A stretch of 64,000 nt of DNA, from NCBI RefSeq assembly GCF_009932335.1, contig NZ_BLJF01000001.1, positions 3,908,501-3,972,500 of the forward strand. Direction: 5' to 3'. Under the pieces are notes generated by a model. The model had not been told where the DNA came from. It made no database searches and was given only the letters and a program-made list of their open reading frames with translations. This document shows, one piece after another, positions 37,260 through 46,114 of the stretch (its first letter is position 1; every line of letters begins with the position of its first letter). A program made the position numbers and the translations under genes. This DNA comes from Pseudomonas asiatica (GTDB taxonomy: Bacteria; Pseudomonadota; Gammaproteobacteria; Pseudomonadales; Pseudomonadaceae).

Positions 37260-37398
37260 GCTGCTGCCAAAGTTCCGCAGCGCCGGGGAAATCGGTGCCA
37301 TCGGTGTCGGCCAGGGCTTCGGGGTCGTAGCGGGCCAGGCAGCCTTCACCGAGGGTGGGTGGGGGTGAGGCGGTGGGGTTGTTGCGAGTCTTCGCCAT
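37165..37398 (-). CDS. Small hypothetical protein antiparallel to the flippase-like gene end
   Basis: 77 residues from ATG at 37398, preceded by a strong GAGGG ribosome binding site. The first part (GCLARYDPEALADTDGTDFP, then GAAELWQQL) looks like ordered, acidic protein; the last 30 residues are proline/alanine-rich low-complexity sequence. The last 95 bp overlap the flippase-like gene end on the opposite strand. I do not recognise a named family. The good RBS and the non-random N-terminal half argue that it is real. Confidence 0.55.
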   Translation of the reverse strand: MAKTRNNPTASPPPTLGEGCLARYDPEALADTDGTDFPGAAELWQQLNPPDAANAPAAGAPAGTQTPAHPPADKSSK

Positions 37399-37419
37399 TA
37401 CGTATCCCTCAAGATTGCC

Positions 37420-37545
37420 GGGGGGCGCTTTGCGCCCCTTTCGCCGGCAAGCCAGCTCCCACACCGACCGCATCGACCTCAAGCCATGTGCAAACCTGTG
37501 GGAGCTGGCCTGCCGGCGATGGGCTGCAAAGCAGCCCCAAGGCCG
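37420..37545. repeat. Paired REP (REPIN), GCCGGC flavour
   Basis: TCGCCGGCAAGCCAGCTCCC at the left and GTGGGAGCTGGCCTGCCGGC at the right, with outer hairpins GGGGCGCTTTGCGCCCC and GGGCTGCAAAGCAGCCC. It separates the small hypothetical gene from purU. Confidence 0.8.
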
Positions 37546-38397
37546 TCAATCAAAAACTACAGTCTTGTTGCCATGCACCAGCACCCGGTCTTCCAGGTGA
37601 TAACGCAGGCCACGGGCCAACACCATCTTCTCCACATCACGGCCAAAGCGGACCATGTCATCGATGCTGTCGGCATGGCTGACACGCACCACGTCCTGCT
37701 CGATGATCGGGCCGGCGTCCAGCTCTTCGGTAACGTAGTGGCAGGTCGCGCCGATCAGTTTCACACCACGCAGGGCCGCCTGGTGATACGGCTTGGCGCC
37801 GACGAACGACGGCAGGAAGCTGTGGTGGATATTGATCACCTTTTCAGCATAGTCCTGGCACAGTTGCGGCGGCAGGATCTGCATGTAGCGGGCCAGCACC
37901 ACCACGTCGGCGGCGTGCTCCTGCACCAGGCGCGAAACTTCGGCAAAGGCCGATGCCTTGTCCTTGGGGTCGACCGGTACATGGAAGAACGGAATACCGT
38001 GCCACTCGACCATGCTGCGCAGGTCGTTGTGGTTGGAGATCACGCAAGGGATCTCGCAGTCCAGTTCATCGGTGTGCCAGCGGTGCAGCAGGTCCGCCAG
38101 GCAGTGCGACTCGCGGCTGGCCATCAGTACCACGCGCTTTTTCTGCGCCGAGTCGGTAATGCGCCAGGTCATGGAGAACTCTTCGGCGATCGGCGCAAAC
38201 GCCTCGCGGAAGGCTTCGATACCGAACGGCAGCGATTCGGCGCGGATTTCATGGCGCATGAAGAACCAACCGCTCTGCTCATCGGAGTGGTGGCTGGCTT
38301 CGTTGATCCAGCCATTGTACAAGGCCAGGAAATTACTGACTTTCGCCACGATGCCAACACGGTCGGGGCAGGCGATCACCAGACGATAGGTGCGCAT
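37546..38397 (-). CDS. purU: Formyltetrahydrofolate deformylase
   Basis: 283 residues. An N-terminal ACT domain (MRTYRLVIACPDRVGIVAKV, residues 1-80) is followed by a formyltransferase-like catalytic domain with VISNHNDLRSMVEWHGIPFF and the active-site block INIHHSFLPSFVGAKPYHQA. It hydrolyses 10-formyl-THF to formate and THF, supplying formate and balancing one-carbon units. The ATG at 38397 gives the family start; an in-frame codon 24 bp earlier does not. Confidence 0.95.
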   Translation of the reverse strand: MRTYRLVIACPDRVGIVAKVSNFLALYNGWINEASHHSDEQSGWFFMRHEIRAESLPFGIEAFREAFAPIAEEFSMTWRITDSAQKKRVVLMASRESHCLADLLHRWHTDELDCEIPCVISNHNDLRSMVEWHGIPFFHVPVDPKDKASAFAEVSRLVQEHAADVVVLARYMQILPPQLCQDYAEKVINIHHSFLPSFVGAKPYHQAALRGVKLIGATCHYVTEELDAGPIIEQDVVRVSHADSIDDMVRFGRDVEKMVLARGLRYHLEDRVLVHGNKTVVFD

Positions 38398-38681
38398 GAA
38401 TGAGACTCCAGAACTTCGCAAAGGCGCTCATTCTAGCGGCCCGCCAGGAAAAACGCAGTATTGATCGCAGCGGCCGTGGCCTGTGTTCCTGACGAGATGC
38501 ACTACCGGCATTCTCTGACAGACATGACGAAATGCAGGGTTAATTGTAAATTTTTGTTCACGTAGAGAAATGGTTGTCACAGCTTAGTTAACAGTTAATT
38601 GCCCAACAATATGTTTACTTGCGAGTATTGCCTGTCTATTATTGCCCCACACATTTCTGAACACGCATTAAGGAACACTCC

Positions 38682-39059
38682 ATGTCCCTGATCAACGAGT
38701 ACCGCGCTACCGAAGAAGCCATCAAGGAACTTCAGGCCCGCCTGGCCAACCTGTCGCAGGATGACAAGCTGAAGAAAGAACTGGAGTTCGAAGGCAAATT
38801 GCGCGCACTGATGGGCGAGTACTCCAAGTCGCTGCGCGACGTGATTGCCCTGCTCGACCCAGAGTCGAAACTGAGCAAGGCCCCTCGTGGTGCAGTCAAG
38901 ACTACCGCCACCAAGCGTGCGCGCAAGGTCAAGCAATACAAGAACCCGCACAACAATGAAGTGATCGAAACCAAAGGCGGCAACCACAAGACCCTGAAAG
39001 AATGGAAAGCCAAGTGGGGTGGCGATGTGGTTGAAAGCTGGGCGACCCTGCTGGACTGA
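38682..39059 (+). CDS. turA: MvaT/TurA, H-NS-family xenogeneic silencer
   Basis: 125 residues. The N-terminal coiled-coil oligomerisation region (YRATEEAIKELQARLANLSQ, then to about residue 60) is followed by a lysine/arginine-rich linker and a C-terminal DNA-binding part, RARKVKQYKNPHNNEVIETK with GGNHKTLKEW. MvaT proteins bind AT-rich DNA and silence foreign or stress genes; in P. putida the MvaT-type proteins are TurA to TurE, and this locus matches turA. The 284-bp upstream region is AT-rich, consistent with autoregulation. A terminator follows. Confidence 0.94.
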   Translation: MSLINEYRATEEAIKELQARLANLSQDDKLKKELEFEGKLRALMGEYSKSLRDVIALLDPESKLSKAPRGAVKTTATKRARKVKQYKNPHNNEVIETKGGNHKTLKEWKAKWGGDVVESWATLLD

Positions 39060-39093
39060 TTGTCCGCACACGCCTGCTGCTTATCGCAACAAG

Positions 39094-39123
39094 AACGCCG
39101 GCATATTGCCGGCGTTTTTGTTT
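39094..39123 (+). terminator. Intrinsic terminator of turA
   Basis: AACGCCGGCA, loop TAT, TGCCGGCGTT, then T-rich tail, 34 bp after the stop. Confidence 0.93.
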
Positions 39124-39144
39124 GTCCGCGTTTTGTGTCAGCGC

Positions 39145-40578
39145 TCAGCCAACTGCATACTGTGCCTGCAATTGCCGGGCATGTACCTGCCAGGCATCCA
39201 GCACCCGCCGCCCCGCATCGTCAGCGCCCTCCCAGGCCTGCTGCCGCGCCTGTTCGAAGTCGCCCAGCGTATTCGGCGCGCCCCACTGCGGGTCGCTCAG
39301 GCGCTGCTGGCAGAAGCTGAACCAGCGTTGCCGCTCTTCGCCGGTCAGGGTCTCGGGGAAGTTGCGTGCCCTATAGCGGAACAACAATTCAGGCAAGCGC
39401 AGGTCATCGAACATCCACTGCCCATGGCTCAACTGCGCCGGTTCCAGTGCACGAACTTGCTCGCATAAGCGGCGGTCACGGTCCCCCAGAAAACCGTCAT
39501 ACAACTGTTGTTCCGGGTCTTCACTCGGGGCGAAGTCTTCCTTGCCGTAGATGTGTTCCAGCTTGTCTTGCCATTGCGCCTGTTGCTCGGCCAATTCTTC
39601 GCCGCGCAATTGTAACAACGTCAAGTCCAGACCCAACCGCTGTTGATCGGCCGGGCGTAATACCGAAAGTGGCGCCACTACCGGGCAGCGATTGACCTGC
39701 ACCAATTTGAGCGGCACGGGTAATTCGCCTTCGGCCAGTTCTTCATGGCGGGTATACAAACGCCGGCGTAGAACTTCAGCACTTTCCCGTAGTAACGGTA
39801 GGGTTTCCTGATGCAGGTCGCACACAATCAGTGCATTGCGATTACGCGGGTGCCAGGCCAGCGGCAATACGACACCAAGGTAATTGCGTGCCGCCGAGAA
39901 GCGCCCGGATATATGCACCAGTGGCTGCAACAAACGGATCTGCTCCATCACTTTATGCTTGCTGCGCAACTGAAACAGCCAGTCATACAACTTGGGCTGT
40001 TTTTGCCGGATCAGGCGGGCCAGGGCGATGGTTGCCCGCACGTCGGAAAGCGCTTCGTGGGCATGCCCATGGTCGATGCCATTGGCCTTGCTCAGCAGCT
40101 CCAGGCGCAGGCTGGTGCGCCCGTCCTGCTGCGGCCACTCGATGCCGTCCGGGCGCAGTGCATAGGCCGTGCGCACGATGTCGATCAGGTCCCAGCGGCT
40201 GTTGCCGCCCTGCCACTCTCGGGCATAAGGGTCGAAAAAGTTGCGGTACAGGCTGTAGCGGGTCACTTCGTCGTCGAAGCGCAGGGTGTTGTAGCCGGCG
40301 CCACAGGTACCAGGGTGCGCCAGTTGTGCGTGCACCCGGGTCATGAACTCCGCTTCGCACAAACCCTGCTCGGCCAGCAGTTGTGGGGTGATGCCAGTCA
40401 CCAGGCAGGCGGCCGGGTGCGGCAGGATATCGTCGGAGGGCCGGCAATAAAGGCTGATCGGCTCGTCGATTTCGTTGAGGTCGAAGTCGGTGCGCACACC
40501 GGCAACCTGCAACGGCCGGTCACAGCGCGGGTTGATGCCGGTGGTTTCGTAGTCGTGCCAGAAAATGCTGGAGGTCAC
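39145..40578 (-). CDS. sbcB: Exodeoxyribonuclease I
   Basis: 477 residues. The DEDD exonuclease domain begins SIFWHDYETTGINPRCDRPL (Asp9 and Glu11 as metal ligands), with the later HEALSDVRATIALARLI supplying further catalytic residues. The SH3-like and C-terminal ExoI domains follow (YGKEDFAPSEDPEQQLYDGF). It degrades single-stranded DNA 3' to 5' in recombination and mismatch repair. Length equals E. coli ExoI (475). Confidence 0.95.
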   Translation of the reverse strand: MTSSIFWHDYETTGINPRCDRPLQVAGVRTDFDLNEIDEPISLYCRPSDDILPHPAACLVTGITPQLLAEQGLCEAEFMTRVHAQLAHPGTCGAGYNTLRFDDEVTRYSLYRNFFDPYAREWQGGNSRWDLIDIVRTAYALRPDGIEWPQQDGRTSLRLELLSKANGIDHGHAHEALSDVRATIALARLIRQKQPKLYDWLFQLRSKHKVMEQIRLLQPLVHISGRFSAARNYLGVVLPLAWHPRNRNALIVCDLHQETLPLLRESAEVLRRRLYTRHEELAEGELPVPLKLVQVNRCPVVAPLSVLRPADQQRLGLDLTLLQLRGEELAEQQAQWQDKLEHIYGKEDFAPSEDPEQQLYDGFLGDRDRRLCEQVRALEPAQLSHGQWMFDDLRLPELLFRYRARNFPETLTGEERQRWFSFCQQRLSDPQWGAPNTLGDFEQARQQAWEGADDAGRRVLDAWQVHARQLQAQYAVG

Positions 40579-40649
40579 GGGGTCGTCCTGTATCGAGGTC
40601 GACCCGATTCTAGCGCGATTCCAGAAGCTGGGCCCGGGGCTCAGCAGGC

Positions 40650-41009
40650 TCAGGCAGATGCGTTGGCGGGGCGGAAACTGAAATAGTCGCGCAACGAACG
40701 GACGAATTCATCGTACTCGCGGGGGGCCTGCAGCAGCATGAAACCGGAATCGTAGTGCCCGGGCGTCTGGTCTTCACGGCACCACAGGCAGCTGGCGGTA
40801 AGGTTGACGAATTGATGCCCGCCACCAAGCAGCGGCAGGCGTAATTGCAGATCATAGTCGGGCCCGACCAGCACAGGTAGCTGGCTTATCAGCATCAGCC
40901 CGTCTTCAGAGGCGTTACCCAGCTGGCCGATGGCCTGGCCGGTAATGCGGTTGAACACCTTGAGAACACAAGGTAGCTGATGGCGTTCGATGTGGCGCTT
41001 GTTGAACAT
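40650..41009 (-). CDS. PilZ-domain protein
   Basis: 119 residues, essentially a single PilZ domain. Both cyclic-di-GMP contact motifs are present: RHIER (RxxxR, residues 5-9) and NASEDG ([D/N]xSxxG, residues 32-37). It should therefore bind c-di-GMP. The ATG at 41009 gives MFNKRHIERHQLPCVLKVFN; an upstream start would add a non-PilZ tail. The partner is unknown; this is a free-standing effector near the TPR lipoprotein gene. Confidence 0.88.
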   Translation of the reverse strand: MFNKRHIERHQLPCVLKVFNRITGQAIGQLGNASEDGLMLISQLPVLVGPDYDLQLRLPLLGGGHQFVNLTASCLWCREDQTPGHYDSGFMLLQAPREYDEFVRSLRDYFSFRPANASA

Positions 41010-41132
41010 GATCGCAAGTGCAGTCCGTATCCGATGCCAGGAATACGTGGAACTGGCGGTTGTTGTAACAACTGAGTTACAGATTAGCGCAGCGCGCGCG
41101 GCAAATCCCGTGAAATAAATCACACCTTGGTG

Positions 41133-41519
41133 TTAACGCCAAGGTGCGGCGGTCACCGGGTTCGCCACGGCGGCTTCGGTGCCGCGCAAATGGCCGAGTT
41201 TCTCCAGGGTCTGCAGGCGTGCCTGGGCACGATACGCGTATTCATTGCCCGGGTACTGCTGGATCAGGTACTGGTAGGTCTGCGCCGCATCCACGTACAA
41301 GGCCTGGCGCTCCAGGCACTGGCCGCGCAGCAGCGACACCTCGGGGTGGATGAACGGTCGTGCACGGCTGGTGCGGTCGACCTGCGACAGCTCGAGCATG
41401 ACCCGCGCGCAATCGCCACGGTCGTAGGCACGGTAGGCATTGTTCAGGTGGTGGTCCATGGACCAGCGGGTGCAACCGACGGCGCTGGCCGCCAGGGCTA
41501 AAACGATCAGGGCTCGCAT
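41133..41519 (-). CDS. TPR-type lipoprotein
   Basis: 128 residues. The signal peptide MRALIVLALAASAVGC ends in a lipobox-like AVGC (Cys16). The mature part contains a tetratricopeptide-like pair of helices (ALYVDAAQTYQYLIQQYPGN and the preceding PEVSLLRGQCLERQ). Probably anchored in the outer or inner membrane and holding protein partners. The gene is alone, upstream of PilZ on the same strand. Confidence 0.82.
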   Translation of the reverse strand: MRALIVLALAASAVGCTRWSMDHHLNNAYRAYDRGDCARVMLELSQVDRTSRARPFIHPEVSLLRGQCLERQALYVDAAQTYQYLIQQYPGNEYAYRAQARLQTLEKLGHLRGTEAAVANPVTAAPWR

Positions 41520-41698
41520 GGGGGTCTCCTTTGATGCCAGTGTATCGGCCTTTGCCGGCAAATCTTCACACCCTTTTGCAATGATGCCCTGCCCGTTCAA
41601 ATGCCACCCTGCCTCGGTCGCAGGTAGTGCAACGGAACAATGACTACAGCGAGATTCAGGAGTAGCCTTTCGCTGCGCTTCACTATAGGAGTCTGTGC

Positions 41699-43153
41699 AT
41701 GAGCATCCGCCGTACCAAAATCGTCGCCACCCTTGGCCCCGCCAGCAACTCGCCGGAAGTGATCGAACAGCTGATCCTCGCCGGCCTGGACGTGGCACGC
41801 CTGAACTTCTCCCACGGCACTCCGGACGAGCACAAGGCCCGCGCGCGCCTGATCCGTGACATCGCCGCCAAGAACGGCCGCCATGTTGCACTGCTGGGCG
41901 ACCTGCAGGGTCCGAAGATCCGCATCGCCAAGTTCGCCAACAAGCGTATCGAATTGAAGATCGGTGACAAGTTCACCTTCTCCACCGCCCACCCGCTGAC
42001 CGAAGGCAACCAGGACATCGTCGGTATCGACTACCCCGACCTGGTCAAGGACTGCGGCGTTGGTGACGAGTTGCTGCTCGACGATGGCCGCGTGGTGATG
42101 CGCGTCGAGACCGCCACCGCAGATGCCCTGCACTGCGTGGTGATCATCGGTGGCCCGCTGTCGGACCACAAAGGCATCAACCGTAAAGGTGGCGGCCTTA
42201 CCGCACCGGCCCTGACCGAGAAAGACAAGGCCGACATCAAGCTGGCCGCGGAAATGGACCTGGACTACCTGGCCGTGTCCTTCCCGCGTGACGCCAGCGA
42301 CATGGAATACGCCCGCAAGCTGCGTGACGAAGCTGGCGGCAGCGCCTGGCTGGTGGCCAAGATCGAACGCGCCGAAGCGGTGGCCGACGACGAGACCCTC
42401 GACAAGCTGATCCTCGCATCCGACGCCGTCATGGTCGCCCGTGGCGACCTGGGCGTGGAAATCGGCGACGCCGAGCTGATCGCCATCCAGAAGAAGATCA
42501 TCCAGCACGCCCGCCGCAACAACAAGGCAGTGATCGTGGCGACCCAGATGATGGAGTCGATGATCCAGAACCCGATGCCGACCCGTGCCGAAGTGTCCGA
42601 CGTGGCCAACGCCGTGCTGGACAACACCGACGCGGTGATGCTGTCGGCCGAGAGTGCCGCCGGTGCCTACCCGATCGAAGCTGTCCAGGCCATGGCCCGT
42701 ATCTGCCTGGGTGCCGAAAAGCACCCGACCAGCCAGAAGTCCAGCCACCGCCTGCACACTACCTTCGAGCGCTGCGACGAGAGCATCGCGCTGGCGGCCA
42801 TGTACACCGCCAACCACTTCCCGGGCGTGAAGGCGATCATTGCGCTGACCGAGAGTGGCTACACCCCGCTGATCATGTCGCGCCTGCGTTCGCACGTGCC
42901 GATCTTCGCCCTGTCGCCGCACCGCGCTACCCAGGCACGTGCCAACATGTTCCGCGGCGTGTACCCGATTGCCTTCGATCCGGCCTCGCTGCCGGCCGAC
43001 AAGGTGAGTCAGGCAGCGGTCGACGAACTGCTCAAGCGTGGCCTGGTGGAGCAAGGTGACTGGGTAATCCTGACCAAGGGTGACAGCTACCACACCATCG
43101 GTGGCACCAATGGCATGAAGATCCTGCATGTCGGTGATCCGCTGGTCGGTTGA
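41699..43153 (+). CDS. pykA: Pyruvate kinase (PykA, type II)
   Basis: 484 residues, the length of bacterial type II pyruvate kinase. It starts MSIRRTKIVATLGPASNSPE, the active-site loop region is VARLNFSHGTPDEHKARA, and the catalytic lysine block is SAWLVAKIERAEAVADDETL. The substrate site follows as VMVARGDLGVEIGDAELIAI. It makes ATP and pyruvate from PEP; in Pseudomonas the Entner-Doudoroff pathway feeds it. AGGAGT lies 8 bases upstream of ATG. Confidence 0.96.
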   Translation: MSIRRTKIVATLGPASNSPEVIEQLILAGLDVARLNFSHGTPDEHKARARLIRDIAAKNGRHVALLGDLQGPKIRIAKFANKRIELKIGDKFTFSTAHPLTEGNQDIVGIDYPDLVKDCGVGDELLLDDGRVVMRVETATADALHCVVIIGGPLSDHKGINRKGGGLTAPALTEKDKADIKLAAEMDLDYLAVSFPRDASDMEYARKLRDEAGGSAWLVAKIERAEAVADDETLDKLILASDAVMVARGDLGVEIGDAELIAIQKKIIQHARRNNKAVIVATQMMESMIQNPMPTRAEVSDVANAVLDNTDAVMLSAESAAGAYPIEAVQAMARICLGAEKHPTSQKSSHRLHTTFERCDESIALAAMYTANHFPGVKAIIALTESGYTPLIMSRLRSHVPIFALSPHRATQARANMFRGVYPIAFDPASLPADKVSQAAVDELLKRGLVEQGDWVILTKGDSYHTIGGTNGMKILHVGDPLVG

Positions 43154-43167
43154 TCTGCTCCAAACGG

Positions 43168-43272
43168 GGCCGCACTGCGGCCCCATCGCCGACAAGCCAG
43201 CTCCCACAGGTTACTGCGCAGGCCCAGGTCTGTTGCAATCCTGTGGGAGCTGGCTTGCCGGCGATGGGGCCA
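43168..43272. repeat. Paired REP (REPIN), GCCGGC flavour
   Basis: CATCGCCGACAAGCCAGCTC at the left (one base changed from the flavour consensus) and GTGGGAGCTGGCTTGCCGGC at the right. Outer hairpin GGGGCCGCACTGCGGCCCC. It lies between pykA and the convergent reductase gene. Confidence 0.85.
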
Positions 43273-43292
43273 GCCCAGATTACACAAATGCC

Positions 43293-44213
43293 TCAGGCAT
43301 GCTCGACAAACACATCGGCAAACACCTGCCCCCGTGGCACCCCGGCAATGAACAGCCGCCGGGCAAACCGCTCGACACTCCCCGGCGCTCCGCACACCAG
43401 CGCCACCGTCTGCCGCGATGACGGCCGCAACCCGGCCAACGCTTCATCCAGCCGCTCTGCCAGTACCAACTCGACACTCACATCCGCCATCTTGCGCAAC
43501 GGCTCGGCCAGATAATGCCCAGCGTCCTCGTGCGCCACATGCATGACCCTGATTTCCCCTTGGTGCCCCTGCCGCAGAGCCTCGCGCAAGATGCCCCACA
43601 ACGGCGCCAGCCCGGTCCCCGCCGCCAGCAACCACAGCGGCCGCTGTTGCCAGTCCGGGTCGTAGTGCAAGGCCCCTCCCCTGAGCTCGCCCAGGCGCAG
43701 CACATCACCCAGCTGCAAGCCACGGGCCTTGTCACAAAAGGCGCCGGGGTGCTGGCAGTCGATATGAAACTCGAGGAAATCATCTTCGCCCGGCAAGCTG
43801 GCCAAGGAGTAAGGCCGCGCCACCGCGCCATTCCACAGCACCACATGCTGCCCCGCCTGGTAACGCATTGCCCGTTCGGGCCGCAGCCGCACGCGCAGCA
43901 CATCGCCGAACCAGTCCAGGGCACAGACCTGCGCCGGCAGGCCATCCTGCTGCGGGTCGAACAGCGCCACGCGCAGATCTTCGACTACCCGACACTGACA
44001 GGCCAGCCGCCAGCCCTGGGCATGCTTGTCCGGCGCCAGGGCCTCGGGCATGGCATCCAGCGGTTGCCCGCCCAGGCAGTGCACCAGGCAGGCATGGCAA
44101 CTGCCGGCGCGGCAACTGTAGGGTACGTTCAGCCCGGCCTCGTTCAAGGCATCGAGCAGGTTGCTGCCGGTCGGCACCGCCCAGCGGCGCTCGCCCACGC
44201 AAAGTACGGGCAT
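43293..44213 (-). CDS. NADH/NADPH-dependent iron-sulfur flavoprotein reductase
   Basis: 306 residues. The N-terminal plant-type [2Fe-2S] ferredoxin domain has CRAGSCHACLVHC (cysteine spacing C-X4-C-X2-C) and a fourth Cys in LACQC. It is followed by an FAD-binding barrel (ARPYSLASLPGED for the RxYS motif) and an NAD(P) domain with LLAAGTGLAPLWGILREAL. This is the electron-transfer component architecture of oxygenase reductases such as XylA/BenC. No oxygenase gene is nearby, so its partner is unknown. Confidence 0.9.
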   Translation of the reverse strand: MPVLCVGERRWAVPTGSNLLDALNEAGLNVPYSCRAGSCHACLVHCLGGQPLDAMPEALAPDKHAQGWRLACQCRVVEDLRVALFDPQQDGLPAQVCALDWFGDVLRVRLRPERAMRYQAGQHVVLWNGAVARPYSLASLPGEDDFLEFHIDCQHPGAFCDKARGLQLGDVLRLGELRGGALHYDPDWQQRPLWLLAAGTGLAPLWGILREALRQGHQGEIRVMHVAHEDAGHYLAEPLRKMADVSVELVLAERLDEALAGLRPSSRQTVALVCGAPGSVERFARRLFIAGVPRGQVFADVFVEHA

Positions 44214-44461
44214 GGTCGGTCTTTCTCCACATATCACAGTGCACTTTAAGCCAAGCACGCAACGGCAGCAAAAAGGATGCCCAACCACTGCCGACCATGG
44301 TCCAGACCGACCGCAGGTGTGCCCGGCACGGATGCGCGCTATACTGCCGCGCCTTTTTCCGTCGGCCTGACCTGCCGGCGCCTTGCAAGGCGCTTCGACA
44401 CGCTGGTCGGCACCGTCGAGCGCCGTAATGAATGTTCCCGTCTTTAAGAGGAGCGCGCTGC

Positions 44462-45985
44462 ATGACCGTGATCAAGCAAGACGACCTGATTCAGAGCGTC
44501 GCCGACGCCCTGCAATTCATCTCGTACTACCACCCCGTCGATTTCATCCAGGCCATGCACGAGGCCTATCTGCGTGAAGAATCGCCTGCTGCGCGCGATT
44601 CCATCGCCCAGATCCTGATCAACTCGCGCATGTGCGCCACTGGCCATCGCCCGATCTGCCAGGACACCGGTATCGTCACCGTGTTCATCCGCGTGGGCAT
44701 GGACGTGCGCTGGGACGGCGCCACCATGAGCGTCGACGACATGATCAACGAAGGTGTGCGTCGCGCCTACAATCTGCCTGAAAACGTCCTGCGCGCTTCG
44801 ATCCTGGCCGACCCGGCCGGTGCCCGCAAGAACACCAAGGACAACACCCCGGCAGTGATCCACTACTCCATCGTCCCCGGCGACAAGGTCGAGGTCGATG
44901 TCGCAGCCAAGGGCGGCGGCTCGGAGAACAAGTCGAAGATGGCCATGCTCAACCCGTCCGACTCGATCGTCGACTGGGTACTGAAGACCGTCCCGACCAT
45001 GGGCGCTGGCTGGTGCCCGCCTGGCATGCTCGGCATCGGCATCGGCGGTACCGCCGAGAAGGCCGCCGTCATGGCCAAGGAAGTGTTGATGGAGTCCATC
45101 GACATCCACGAACTGAAAGCCCGTGGCCCGCAGAACCGCCTGGAAGAAATCCGTCTGGAGCTGTTCGAGAAGGTCAACCAGCTGGGCATCGGCGCCCAGG
45201 GCCTGGGTGGCCTGACCACCGTGCTCGACGTCAAGATCATGGACTACCCGACCCACGCCGCTTCGCTGCCGGTGTGCATGATCCCCAACTGCGCCGCCAC
45301 CCGCCACGCCCACTTCGTGCTCGATGGCTCCGGCCCGGCCGAGCTGGAAGCGCCGTCGTTGGACGCCTACCCGGAAATCGTCTGGGAAGCCGGCCCGAGC
45401 GCCCGTCGCGTCAACCTCGACGCCATCACCCCGGAAGAAGTCGCCAGCTGGAAGCCGGGCGAAACCATCCTGCTCAACGGCAAGATGCTGACCGGCCGCG
45501 ATGCCGCGCACAAGCGCATGGTCGAAATGCTCAACCGTGGCGAAGAGCTGCCGGTGGACCTGAAAGGCCGCTTCATCTACTACGTTGGCCCGGTCGACCC
45601 GGTCGGTGACGAAGTGGTAGGCCCAGCCGGCCCGACCACCGCCACCCGCATGGACAAGTTCACCCGCCAGATCCTCGAGCAGACCGGCCTGCTCGGCATG
45701 ATCGGCAAGTCCGAGCGCGGCCCTGCCGCCATCGAAGCGATCAAGGACAACAAGGCCGTGTACCTGATGGCCGTCGGCGGTGCTGCCTACCTGGTGGCCC
45801 AGGCCATCCGCAAGTCGAAGGTCCTGGCCTTCGCCGAGCTGGGCATGGAAGCGATCTACGAGTTCGAGGTCAAGGACATGCCGGTGACCGTCGCCGTGGA
45901 CAGCAACGGTGAGTCGGTACACATCACTGGCCCTGCCCTGTGGCAGAGCAAGATTGCCCAGAGCCTGGCAGTCGAAGTGAAGTAA
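44462..45985 (+). CDS. fumA: Class I fumarate hydratase, iron-sulfur type
   Basis: 507 residues of the FumA/B class. The alpha part has CATGHRPICQDTGIVTVFIR, whose two cysteines help bind the [4Fe-4S] cluster, and the beta part ends with KAVYLMAVGGAAYLVAQAIR. It interconverts fumarate and malate in the TCA cycle. The ATG at 44462 is preceded by AAGAGGAG, and a possible -10 (TATACT) is at 44340-44345. It stands alone. Confidence 0.94.
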   Translation: MTVIKQDDLIQSVADALQFISYYHPVDFIQAMHEAYLREESPAARDSIAQILINSRMCATGHRPICQDTGIVTVFIRVGMDVRWDGATMSVDDMINEGVRRAYNLPENVLRASILADPAGARKNTKDNTPAVIHYSIVPGDKVEVDVAAKGGGSENKSKMAMLNPSDSIVDWVLKTVPTMGAGWCPPGMLGIGIGGTAEKAAVMAKEVLMESIDIHELKARGPQNRLEEIRLELFEKVNQLGIGAQGLGGLTTVLDVKIMDYPTHAASLPVCMIPNCAATRHAHFVLDGSGPAELEAPSLDAYPEIVWEAGPSARRVNLDAITPEEVASWKPGETILLNGKMLTGRDAAHKRMVEMLNRGEELPVDLKGRFIYYVGPVDPVGDEVVGPAGPTTATRMDKFTRQILEQTGLLGMIGKSERGPAAIEAIKDNKAVYLMAVGGAAYLVAQAIRKSKVLAFAELGMEAIYEFEVKDMPVTVAVDSNGESVHITGPALWQSKIAQSLAVEVK

Positions 45986-46014
45986 ATCTGCTGCAAAAGC
46001 GTCACGGCCCTGCT

Positions 46015-46114
46015 CTTTGTAGGAGCAGCCTTGTGCTGCGAAGAGGCCTTGTGTCACCCACAGATATTTGGGTGAGCACAGGCCCATTAGCAGCACAAGG
46101 CTGCTCCTACAGGG
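46015..46114. repeat. Paired REP (REPIN), GCAGCC flavour
   Basis: TGTAGGAGCAGCCTTGTGCT and its inverted partner AGCAGCACAAGGCTGCTCCT, about 50 bp apart. It follows fumA; the right arm overlaps the last bases of the convergent hydrolase gene region. Confidence 0.85.
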
